A stretch of 64,000 bases of DNA from Tridacna crocea (taxonomy: Eukaryota > Mollusca > Bivalvia > Cardiida > Cardiidae). The translations under genes were made by a program, and so were the position numbers. The notes beneath the pieces were generated by a model. It made no database searches. It saw only the letters and a program-made list of their open reading frames with translations, and was not told the origin of the DNA. Below are positions 22,386 to 34,600 of this stretch, one piece after another. Numbering within the stretch: position 1 is the stretch's first letter; each line of letters opens with the position of its first letter. Where the stretch lies: assembly GCA_943736015.1 (NCBI GenBank), contig OX031065.1, positions 18,304,427-18,368,426 of the forward strand. The letters are read 5' to 3'.

Positions 22386-22683
22386 GACAGAAAAGTTCAT
22401 GCAACGCCTAATTTTCTGTCGTGGATGCAAGATCCATGGTCTATACATACGATAAAATGATAACACATATTCGCAAAAGTAAGACCGGTATGTTAATCTG
22501 TCTTCTCTAAAATACAAAATACTAATTAGTTGCAACAACCTTCCGCATTTTTAAGAATGTCACGCAATGGCTTGGCATAAAGATGTAATGATAAAATGCA
22601 CGCATTATTTTTAAAATCCATTGTAATCTAGAGCCCTATTGCGCACAGACCGTGCAATTATGCGGAATTTTCAGTTTTGTACA

Positions 22684-25600
22684 GGTCTCAAATGTAAGCT
22701 GATCTTAAAGTTCTATGCATCATTCTGTAGCTGAGAATGTCTATTTGAATCTCCATAAAAGGCTTCATGCCACTACTGAAAACAGTATGGAAAAAGTCGA
22801 AAAACCATTCCGAAAATGGGCCGATTTCTTAAAAGTCGAAAAATTCGACCTCATCAAGAAATCTTTTCAGGGCCCTACAGCACTTAAATGTAAGCCGACC
22901 TTCATGTTCTATGCGTCAATCTGTAGCTGAGAATGTCTATTTGAATCTCTGTAAAAACTGTTCTGCCACTACTATAAACAGTGTGGAAAAAGAAGAAAAA
23001 CCAATTTGAAAATGGGCCGATTTCTCAAAAGTCGAAAAATTCGACCTCATCAAGAAACCTTTTCAGGACCCTACAGCTCTTAAATGTAAGCCGATCTTAA
23101 AGTTTTATGCATCAATCTGTAGCCGAGAATGTCTATTTGAATCTCTGTAAAAACTGTTCTGCCACTACTATTAACAGTGTGGAAAAAGAAGAAAAACCAA
23201 TTTCAAAATGGGCCGATTTCTCAAAAGTAAGAAATTTAGACCTCATCAAGAAACCTTTTCAGGGCCTTAAAGGTCTTAAAGAAACGCCGATCTTGAAGTT
23301 CTATGCATCAATCTGTAGCTGAGAATGTCTTTTTGAATCTTTGTAAAAATTGTTCTGCCACTACTGAAATCAATGTGGAAAAGGTCGAAAGACCATTCCA
23401 AAACTGGGCCGATTTCTGAAAAGTTGAAAAATTCGACCTCATCAAGAAACCTTTTGCGGGACCTACAGCTCTTAAATGTAAGACGATCCTAAAGTTCTAT
23501 GCATCATTTTGTAGCTTAGAATGTCTATTTAAATCTCTGCTTTTTGTCACTACTAAAAAATTTGTGGAAAAAGTGGAAAAACCAATCCCAAAATGAGCCG
23601 ATTTTTAAAAAGTCTAAAAATTTAACCTCATCAAGAAACCTTTTCAGGGCCATACAGCTCTAAAATATAAACCGATCTTAAAATTCTATGCATCAATCTG
23701 TAGCTGAGAATGTCTTTTTAAATCGCTGTTAAAAGGTAGTTCGCCAATCCTGAAATCAATGTGGAAAAAGTCGAAAAACCAATCCCAAATTGGGCCGATT
23801 TTTGAAAAGTCGAAAAATTCGACCTCATCAAGAAATCTTTTCAGGGCCCTACAGCTCTTAAATGTAGGCCGATCTTAAAGTTCTATGCATAAATCTGTAG
23901 CTGAGAATGTCTATTTGAATCTCTGTTAAAAAGTGTTTTGCAACTACTGAAAAATTTGTGGAAAAAGTCGAAAAACCATTCCGAAAATGGACCGATTTCT
24001 GACAATTCGAAAAATTCGACCTAATCTAGAAAACTTTTCAGGGCCCACAGCTCTTAATTATCAGCCGATCTTGAAGTTCTATGCATCATTTAGTAGCTAA
24101 GAATGTCAATTTTAATCTCTGTAAAACGTTTTATGCCACTACTGAAAACAGTGTGGAAAAGGTCGAAAAACCAATCCGAAAATGGGCCGATCTCTCAAAA
24201 GTCGAAAAATTCGACCTTACCCAGAAACCTTTTCAGGGCCCTACAGCTCTTAAATGTAAGCCGATCTCAAAGTTCTATGCATCATTCTGTAGCTGAGAAT
24301 ATTTATATGAATCTCTGTAAAAAGTGTTTTGGCACTACTGAAAACAATGTGGAAAAAGTCGAAAAACCATTTCGAAAATGGGCCGATTTCTGAAAAGTCG
24401 AAAAATACGACCTCACCAAGAAAACTATTCAGGGCCCTACAGCTCTTAAATGTAAGCCGATCTTCATGTTCTATGCATCATTCTGTAGCTGATAATGTGT
24501 ATTTCAGTCGCCGTAAACAGTGTTTTGCCACTACTGAAAACAATGTGGAAACAGTGGAAAAACCATTCCGAAAATGGGCCGATTTCTTGAAAGTCGAAAA
24601 TTCGACATCACCAAAAAACCTTTTCAGGGCCCTACAGCTCTCAAATATAAGCCGATCTTGAAGTTCTATGCATCAATCTGTAGCTGAGAGAGTCTATTTG
24701 AATCTCTGTAAAAGGTGTTTTGTCACTACTGACAACAGTGTGGAAAAAGTCGAAAAACCAATTTGAAAATAGGCCGATTTCTCAAAAGTCGAAAAATTCG
24801 ACCTCCTCAAGAAACGTTTTCAGGGCCCTACAGCTCTTAAATGTAAGCCGATCTTAATGTTCTATGCATCATTCTGTAGCTGAGAATGTGTATTTGAATT
24901 GCTGTAAAAAGTGTTTTGCCACTACTGAAAACAATGTGGAAAAAGTCGAAATACCATTCCGAAAATGGGCCGATTTCTGAAAAGTCGAAAAATACGACCT
25001 CACCTAGAAAACTTTTCAGGGCCCTACAGCTCTTAAATGTAAACCGATCTTAATGTTCTATGCATCAGTCTGTAGCTGAGAATGTATATTTGAATCTCTG
25101 TAAAAAGTGTTTTGCAACTACTGAAAACAATGTTGAAACAGTGGAAAAACCATTCTGAAAATCAGCCGGTTTCTTGAAAGTCGAAAATTCGACATCACCA
25201 AGAAACCTTTTCAGGGCCCTACAGCTCTCAAATATGAGCCGATCTTGAAGTTCTATGCATCAATCTGTAGCTGAGAGAGTCTATTTGAATCTCTGTAAAA
25301 GGTGTTTTGTCACTAATGAAAACAATGTGGAAAAAGTCGAAAAACCATTCCGAAAATGCGCCGATTTCTTAAAAGTCGAAACATTCGACCTCCTCAACAA
25401 GTCTTTTCAGGGCCCTACAGCTCTTAAATGTTAGCCGATCTTAATGTTCTATGCATCATTCTGTAGCTGAGAATGCGTATTTGAATCTCGGTAAAAAGTG
25501 TTTTGCCACTACTGAAAACAATGTGGAAACAGTGGAAAAACCATTCCGAAAATGGGCCGGTTTCTTGAAAGTCGAAAATTCCACATCACCAAGAAACCTT

Positions 25601-28600
25601 TTCAGGGCCCTACAGCTCTCAAATATAAGCCGATCTTGAAGTTCTATGCATCAATCTGTAGCTGAGAATGTCTATTTGAATCTCTGTAAAAGGTGTTTTG
25701 TCACTACTGAAAACAATGTGGAAAAAGTCGAAAAACCAATTTGAAAATAGGCCGATTTCTCAAAAGTCGAAAAATTCGACCTCCTCAAGAAACCTTTTCA
25801 GGGCCCTACAGCTCTTAAATGTAAGCCGATCTTAATGTTCTATGCATCATTCTGTAGCTGAGAATGTGTATTTGAATTGCTGTAAAAAGTGTTTTGCCTC
25901 TACTGAAAACAATGTGGAAAAAGTCGAAAAACCATTCCGAAAATGTGCCGATTTGTGAAATGTCGAAAAATACGACCTCACCAAGAAACCTTTTCAGGGC
26001 CCTACAGCTCTTAAATGTAAGCCGATCTTAATGTTCTATGCATCATTTTGTAGCTGAGAATGTCTATTTGAATCTGTGTAAAAAGTGTTTTGCAACTACT
26101 GAAAACAATGTGGAAACAGTGGAAAAACCATTCTGAAAATCAGCCGGTTTCTTGAAAGTCGAAAATTCCACATCACCAAGAAGCCTTTTCAGGGCCCTAC
26201 AGCTCTCAAATATTAGCCGATCTTGAAGTTCTATGCATCAATCTGTAGCTGAGAGAGTCTATTTGAATCTCTGTAAAAGGTGTTTTGTCACTACTAAAAA
26301 CAGTGTGGAAAAAGTCGAAAAACCAATTTGAAAATAGGCCGATTTCTCAAAAGTCGAAAAATTCGACCTCCTCAAGAAACCTTTTCAGGGCCCTACAGCT
26401 CTTAAATATAAGCCGATCTTAATGTTCTATGCATCATTCTGTAGCTGAGAATGTGTATTTGAATCGCTGTAAAAAGTGTTTTGCCACTACTGAAAACAAT
26501 GTGGAAAAAGTCGAAAAACCATTCCGAAAATGGGCCGATTTGTGAAATGTCGAAAAATACGACCTCACCAAGAAACCTTTTCAGGGCCCTACAGCTCTTA
26601 AATGTAAACCGATCTTAATGTTCTATGCATCATTTGTAGCTGAGAATGTATATTTGAATCTCTGTAAAAAGTGGTTTGCCACTACTGAAAACAATGTGGA
26701 AACAGTCGAAAAACCATTCCAAAAATGGGCCGATTTCTGAAAAGTCGAAAAATACGACCTCACCAAAAAAACTATTCAGGGACCTACAGCTCTTAAATGT
26801 ATGCCGATCTTAATGTTCTATGCATCATTTTGTAGCTGAGAATGTATATTTGAATCTCTGTAAAAAGTGTTTTGCAACTACTGAAAACAATGTGGACAAA
26901 GTCGAAAAACCATTCCGAAAATGGGCCGATTTGTGAAATGTCGAAAAATACGACCTCACCAAGAAACCTTTTCAGGGCCCTACAGCTCTTAAATGTAAAC
27001 CGATCTTAATGTTCTATGCATCATTTGTAGCTGAAAATGTATATTTGAATCGCTGTAAAAAGTGTTTTGCCACTACTGAAAACAATGTGGAAAAAGTCGA
27101 AAAACCATTCCGAAAATGGGCCGATTTCTGAAAAGTCGAAAAATACGACCTCACCAAAAAAACTATTCAGGGCCCTACAGCTCTTAAATGTAAGCCGATC
27201 TTAAAGTTCTATGCATCATTTTGTAGCTGAGAATGTATATTTGAATCTCTGTAAAAAGTGTTTTGCAACTACTGAAAACAATGTGGAAACAGTGGAAAAA
27301 CCGTTCCGAAAATGGGCCGATTTCTTGAAAGTCGAAAATTCCACATCACCAAGAAACCTTTTCAGGGCCCTACAGCTCTCAAATATAAGCCGATCTTGAA
27401 GTTCTATGCATCAATCTGTAGCTGAGAGAGTCTATTTGAATCTCTGTAAAAGGTGTTTTGTCACTACTGAAAACAGTGTGGAAAAAGTCGAAAAACCAAT
27501 TTGAAAATAGGCCGATTTCTCAAAAGTCGAAAAATTCGACCTCCTCAAGAAACGTTTTCAGGGCCCTACAGCTCTTAAATGTAAGCCGATCTTAATGTTC
27601 TATGCATCATTCTGTAGGTGAGAATATGTATTTGAATCGCTGTAAAAAGTGTTTTGCAACTAGTGAAAACAATGTGGAAAAAGTCGAAAAACCATTCCGA
27701 AAATGGGCCGATTTCTTGAAAGTCGAAAATTCCACATCACCAAGAAACCTTTTCAGGGGCCTACAGCTCTCAAATATAAGCCGATCTTGAAGTTCTATGC
27801 ATCAATCTGTAGCTGAGAGAGTCTTCTTGAATCTCTGTAAAAGGCGTTTTGTCACTACTGAAAACAGTGTGGAAAAAGTCGAAAAACCAATTTGAAAATA
27901 GGCCGATTTCTCAAAAGTCGAAAAATACAACCTCACCAAGAAACTTTTCAGGGCCCTACAGCTCTTAAATGTAAGCCGATCTTGAAGTTCTATGCATCAT
28001 TCTGTAGCTGAGAATGAATGAATGAATGAATGTTGTTTTATGGCGCATCGACAACTTTGGTCATTTAGCGCGCATATCTATGTTAAAAGATAATGAATGA
28101 ATGAATGAATGAATGTTGTTTTATGGCGCATCGACAACTTTGGTCATTTAGCGCGCATATCTATGTTAAAAGATAGATAAACGTGGAGTTGTTTAAACTG
28201 AATAAAGTTTGAATGACAATAAAAAAATTGAATTAAGAAAATTTAATACATAAAGGGCATCATCGAGTTACAGGGCAATCCCTATATACTCAAATGTTTT
28301 AAATGATAAGAACTGAATTAAGAAGAATGCATAAAGGGCATTATCGAGTTACAGGGCAATCCCTATATACTCAAAAGTTTTAAATGATAAGATTTAAGAA
28401 TGTGATAAAAAGGTTTAAACTCAATGCTGGTTTGATAAAAAGAAGTTTTTTAAATGAAAAAAATATGTGTCATTTATAATGTGCATAAAATATGATATTG
28501 AGTGGCTGGGTGTCCCTGCCTACTCCAAAGCTTTAGGTTAAAAGGTAAGACTGATAATATTGTTTTTCCTTGGAAATGAGGTTAAAACTGATAAAGATTG

Positions 28601-31600
28601 GGGCCTCCAATGGGATAAGATACTCCCATTAAAGAGTGTAGCTGAGAATGTCTATTTGAATCTCTGTAAAAAGTGCTTTGCAACTACAGAAAACAATGTG
28701 GAAACAGGGGAAAAACCATTCCGAAAATGGGCCGGTTTCTTGAAAGTCGAAAATTCCACATCACCAAGAAACCTTTTCAGGGCCCTACAGCTCTCAAATA
28801 TAAGCCGATCTTGAAGATCTATGCATCAATCTGTAGCTGAGAATGTCTATTTGAATCTCTGTAAAAGGTGTTTTGTCACTACTGAAAACAGTGTGGAAAA
28901 AGTCGAAAAACCAATTTGAAAATAGGCCGATTTCTCAAAAGTCGAAAAATTCGACCTCCTCAAGAAACCTTTTCAGGGCCCTACAGCTCTTAAATGTAAG
29001 CCGATCTTAATGTTCTATGCATCATTCTGTAGCTGAGAATGTGTATTTGAATCGCTGTAAAAAGTGGTTTGCCACTACTGAAAACAATGTGGAAAAAGTC
29101 GAAAAACCATTCCGAAAATGGGCCGATTTGTGAAATGTCGAAAAATACGACCTCACCAAGAAACCTTTTCAGGGCCCTACAGCTCTTAAATGTAAGCCGA
29201 TCTTAATGTTCTATGCATCATTCTGTAGCTGAGAATGTCTTTTTGAATCTGTGTAAAAAGTGTTTTGCAACTACTGAAAACAATGTGGAAAAAGTCGAAA
29301 AACCATTCCGAAAATGTGCCGATTTCTTGAAAGTCGAAAATTCGACATCACCAAGAAACCTTTTCAGGGCCCTACAGCTCTCAAATATGAACCGATCTTG
29401 AAGTTCTATGCATCAATCTGTAGCTGAGAATGTCTATTTGAATCTCTGTAAAAGGTGTTTTGTCACTACTGAAAACAGTGTGGAAAAAGTCGAAAAACCA
29501 ATTTGAAAATAGGCCGATTTCTCAAAAGTCGAAAAATTCGACCTCCTCAAGAAACCTTTTCAGGGCCCTACAGCTCTTAAATGTAAGCCGATCTTAATGT
29601 TCTATGCATCATTCTGTAGCTGAGAATGTGTATTTGAATCGCTGTAAAAAGTGTTTTGCCACTACTGAAAACAATGTGGAAAAAGTCGAAAAAACATTCC
29701 GAAAATGGGCCGATTTGTGAAATGTCGAAAAATACGACCTCACCAAGAAACCTTTTCAGGGCCCTACAGCTCTTAAATGTAAGCCGATCTTGAAGTTCTA
29801 TGCATCATTCTGTAGCTGAGAATGTCTATTTGAATCTCTGTAAAAAGTGCTTTGCAACTACAGAAAACAATGTGGAAACAGGGGAAAAACCATTCCGAAA
29901 ATGGGCCGGTTTCTTGAAAGTCGAAAATTCCACATCACCAAGAAACCTTTTCAGGGCCCTACAGCTCTCAAATATAAGCCGATCTTGAAGATCTATGCAT
30001 CAATCTGTAGCTGAGAATGTCTATTTGAATCTCTGTAAAAGGTGTTTTGTCACTACTGAAAACAGTGTGGAAAAAGTCGAAAAACCAATTTGAAAATAGG
30101 CCGATTTCTCAAAAGTCGAAAAATTCGACCTCCTCAAGAAACCTTTTCAGGGCCCTACAGCTCTTAAATGTAAGCCGATCTTAATGTTCTATGCATCATT
30201 CTGTAGCTGAGAATGTGTATTTGAATCGCTGTAAAAAGTGTTATGCCACTACTGAAAACAATGTGGAAAAAGTCGAAAAACCATTCCGAAAATGGGCCGA
30301 TTTGTGAAATGTCGAAAAATACGACCTCACCAAGAAACCTTTTCAGGGCCCTACAGCTCTTAAATGTAAGCCGATCTTAATGTTCTATGCATCATTCTGT
30401 AGCTGAGAATGTCTATTTGAATCTGTGTAAAAAGTGTTTTGCAACTACTGAAAACAATGTGGAAAAAGTCGAAAAACCATTCCGAAAATGGGCCGATTTC
30501 TTGAAAGTCGAAAATTCGACATCACCAAGAAACCTTTTCAGGGCCCTACAGCTCTCAAATATGAACCGATCTTGAAGTTCTATGCATCAATCTGTAGCTG
30601 AGAATGTCTATTTGAATCTCTGTAAAAGGTGTTTTGTCACTACTGAAAACAGTGTGGAAAAAGTCGAAAAACCAATTTGAAAATAGGCCGATTTCTCAAA
30701 AGTCGAAAAATTCGACCTCCTCAAGAAACCTTTTCAGGGCCCTACAGCTCTTAAATGTAAGCCGATCTTAATGTTCTATGCATCATTCTGTAGCTGAGAA
30801 TGTGTATTTGAATCGCTGTAAAAAGTGTTTTGCCACTACTGAAAACAATGTGGAAAAAGTCGAAAAAACATTCCGAAAATGGGCCGATTTGTGAAATGTC
30901 GAAAAATACGACCTCACCAAGAAACCTTTTCAGGGCCCTACAGCTCTTAAATGTTAGCCGATCTTAATGTTCTATGCATCATTCTGTAGCTGAGAATGTA
31001 TATTTGAATCTCTGTAAAAGGTGTTTTGCAACTACTGAAAACAATGTGGAAACAGTGGAAAAACCGTTCCGAAAATGGGCCGGTTTCTTGAAAGTCGAAA
31101 ATTCGACATCACCAAGAAACCTTTTCAGGGCCCTACAGCTCTCAAATATAAGCCGATCTTGAAGTTCTATGCATCAATCTGTAGCTGAGAGAGTCTTCTT
31201 GAATCTCTGTAAAAGGCGTTTTGTCACTACAGAAAACAGTGTGGAAAAAGTCGAAAAACCAATTTGAAAATAGGCCGATTTCTCAAAAGTCGAAAAATTC
31301 GACCTCCTCAAGAAACCTTTTCAGGGCCCTACAGCTTTTAAATGTAAGCCGATCGTAATGTTCTATGCATCATTCTGTAGCTGAGAATGTGTATTTGAAT
31401 CGCTGTAAAAAGTGTTTTGCCACTACTGAAAACAATGTGGAAAAAGTCGAAAAACCATTCCGAAAATGGGCCGATTTGTGAAATGTCGAAAAATACGACC
31501 TCACCAAGAAACCTTTTCAGGGCCCTACAGCTCTTAAATGTAAGCCGATCTTAATGTTCTATGCATCATTCTGTAGCTGAGAATGTCTATTTGAATCTCT

Positions 31601-34600
31601 GTAAAAAGTGTTTTGCAACTACTGAAAACAATGTGGAAACAGTGGAAAAACCATTCCGAAAATGGGCCGGTTTCTTGAAAGTCGAAAATTCCACATCACC
31701 AAGAAACCTTTTCAGGGCCCTACAGCTCTCAAATATGAGCCGATCTTGAAGTTCTATGCATCAATCTGTAGCTGAGAGAGTCTATTTGAATCTCTGTAAA
31801 AGGTGTTTTGTCACTACTGAAAACAGTGTGGAAGAAGTCGAAAAACCAATTTGAAAATAGGCCGATTTCTCAAAAGTCGAAAAATTCGACCTCCTCAAGA
31901 AACCTTTTCAGGGCCCTACAGCTCTTAAATGTAAGCCGATCTTAATGTTCTATGCATCATTCTGTAGCTGAGAATGTGTATTTGAATCGCTGTAAAAAGT
32001 GTTTTGCCACTATTGAAAACAATGTGGAAAAAGTCGAAAAAACATTCCGAAAATGGGCCGATTTGTGAAATGTCGAAAAATACGACCTCCTCAAGAAACC
32101 TTTTCAGGGCCCTACAGCTCTTAAATGTAAGCCGATCTTAATGTTCTATGCATCATTCTGTAGCTGAGAATGTGTATTTGAATCGCTGTAAAAAGTGTTT
32201 TGCCACTATTGAAAACAATGTGGAAAAAGTCGAAAAAAACATTCCGAAAATGGGCCGATTTGTGAAATGTCGAAAAATACGACCTCCTCAAGAAACCTCC
32301 CTACAGCTCTTAAATGTAAGCCGATCTTAATGTTCTATGCATCATTCTGTAGCTGAGAATGTGTATTTGAATAGCTGTAAAAAGTGTTTTGCCACTATTG
32401 AAAACAATGTGGAAAAAGTCGAAAAAACATTCCGAAAATGGGCCGATTTGTGAAATGTCGAAAAATACGACCTCACCAAGAAACCTTTTCAGGGCCCTAC
32501 AGCTCTTAAATGTAAGCCGATCTTAATGTTCTATGCATCATTCTGTAGCTGAGAATGTATATTTGAATCTCTGTAAAAAGTGTTTTGCAACTACTGAAAA
32601 CAATGTGGAAACAGTGGAAAAACCGTTCCGAAAATGGGGCGGTTTCTTGAAAGTCGAAAATTCCACATCACCAAGAAACCTTTTCAGGGCCCTACAGCTC
32701 TCAAATATAAGCCGATCTTGAAGTTCTATGCATCAATCTGTAGCTGAGAGAGTCTTCTTGAATCTCTGTAAAAGGCGTTTTGTCACTACTGAAAACAGTG
32801 TGGAAAAAGTCGAAAAACTAATTTGAAAATAGGCCGATTTCTCAAAAGTCGAAAAATTCGACCTCCTCAAGAAACCTTTTCAGGGCCCTACAGCTCTTAA
32901 ATGTAAGCCGATCTTAATGTTCTATGCATCATTTCTGTAGCTGAGAATGTGTATTTGAATCGCTGTAAAAAGTGTTTTGCCACTACTGAAAACAATGTGG
33001 AAAAAGTCGAAAAACCATTCCGAAAATGGGCCGATTTGTGAAATGTCGAAAAATACGACCTCACCAAGAAACCTTTTCAGGGCCCTACAGCTCTTAAATG
33101 TAAGCCGATCTTAATGTTCTATGCATCATTCTGTAGCTGAGAATGTCTATTTGAATCTCTGTAAAAAGTGTTTTGCAACTACTGAAAACAATGTGGAAAC
33201 AGTGGAAAAACCATTCCGAAAATGGGCCGGTTTCTTGAAAGTCGAAAATTCCACATCACCAAGAAACCTTTTCAGGGCCCTACAGCTCTCAAATATGAGC
33301 CGATCTTGAAGTTCTATGCATCAATCTGTAGCTGAGAGAGTCTATTTGAATCTCTGTAAAAGGTGTTTTGTCACTACTGAAAACAGTGTGGAAGAAGTCG
33401 AAAAACCAATTTGAAAATAGGCCGATTTCTCAAAAGTCGAAAAATTCGACCTCCTCAAGAAACCTTTTCAGGGCACTACAGCTCTTAAATGTAAGCCGAT
33501 CTTAATGTTCTATGCATCATTCTGTAGCTGAGAATGTGTATTTGAATCGCTGTAAAAAGTGTTTTGCCACTATTGAAAACAATGTGGAAAAAGTCGAAAA
33601 AACATTCCGAAAATGGGCCGATTTGTGAAATTTCGAAAAATACGACCTCCTCAAGAAACCTTTTCAGGGCCCTACAGCTCTTAAATGTAAGCCGATCTTA
33701 ATGTTCTATGCATCATTCTGTAGTTGAGAATTTGTATTTGAATCGCTGTAAAAAGTGTTTTGCCACTATTGAAAACAATGTGGAAAAAGTCGAAAAAACA
33801 TTCCGAAAATGGGCCGATTTGTGAAATGTCGAAAAATACGACCTCACCAAGAAACCTTTTCAGGGCCCTACAGCTCTTAAATGTAAGCCGATCTTAATGT
33901 TCTATGCATCATTCTGTAGCTGAGAATGTATATTTGAATCTCTGTAAAAAGTGTTTTGCAACTACTGAAAACAATGTGGAAACAGTGGAAAAACCGTTCC
34001 GAAAATGGGCCGGTTTCTTGAAAGTCGAAAATTCGACATCACCAAGAAACCTTTTCAGGGCCCTACAGCTCTCAAATATAAGCCGATCTTGAAGTTCTAT
34101 GCATCAATCTGTAGCTGAGAGAGTCTATTTGAATCTCTGTAAAAGGTGTTTTGTCACTACTAAAAACAGTGTGGAAAAAGTCGAAAAACCAATTTGAAAA
34201 TAGGCCGATTTCTCAAAAGTCGAAAAATTCGACCTCCTCAAGAAACCTTTTCAGGGCCCTACAGCTCTTAAATGTAAGCCGATCTTAATGTTCTATGCAT
34301 CATTCTGTAGCTGAGAATGTCTATTTGAATCGCTGTAAAAAGTGTTTTGCCACTACTGAAAACAATGTGGAAAAAGTCGAAAAACCATTCCGAAAATGGG
34401 CCGATTTGTGAAATGTCGAAAAATACGACCTCACCAAGAAACCTTTTCAGGGCCCTACAGCTCTTAAATGTAAGCCGATCTTAATGTTCTATGCATCATT
34501 CTGTAGCTGAGAATGTCTATTTGAATCTGTGTAAAAAGTGTTTTGCAACTACTGAAAACAATGTGGAAAAAGTCGAAAAACCATTCCGAAAATGGGCCGA

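Larger units (their letters stand above)
16575..22505. repeat. Satellite with ~123-bp half units (246-bp dimers)
   Basis: TTTCGGCAACGCC recurs about every 123 bp (for example 17641, 17768, 17891, 18015, 18138, 18270). Two half-unit types alternate: one with GACAGAAGATTTCGGCAACGCCTAG and ATGAAGGACAGATCTGG, spelled here in pieces, and one with TTTCGGCAACGCCGA and ACGGAGGCCAGATAC. The dimer is therefore ~246 bp. Both edges (16.6-17.3 and 22.0-22.3 kb) are diverged units in which an AAATATCGAAAAA segment is followed by long GA runs (16800-16850, 16944-16986, 22028-22074). Two dimers are duplicated almost exactly at an offset of 489 bp (19783 and 20272). Open frames inside are repeat artefacts. 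Confidence 0.92.
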
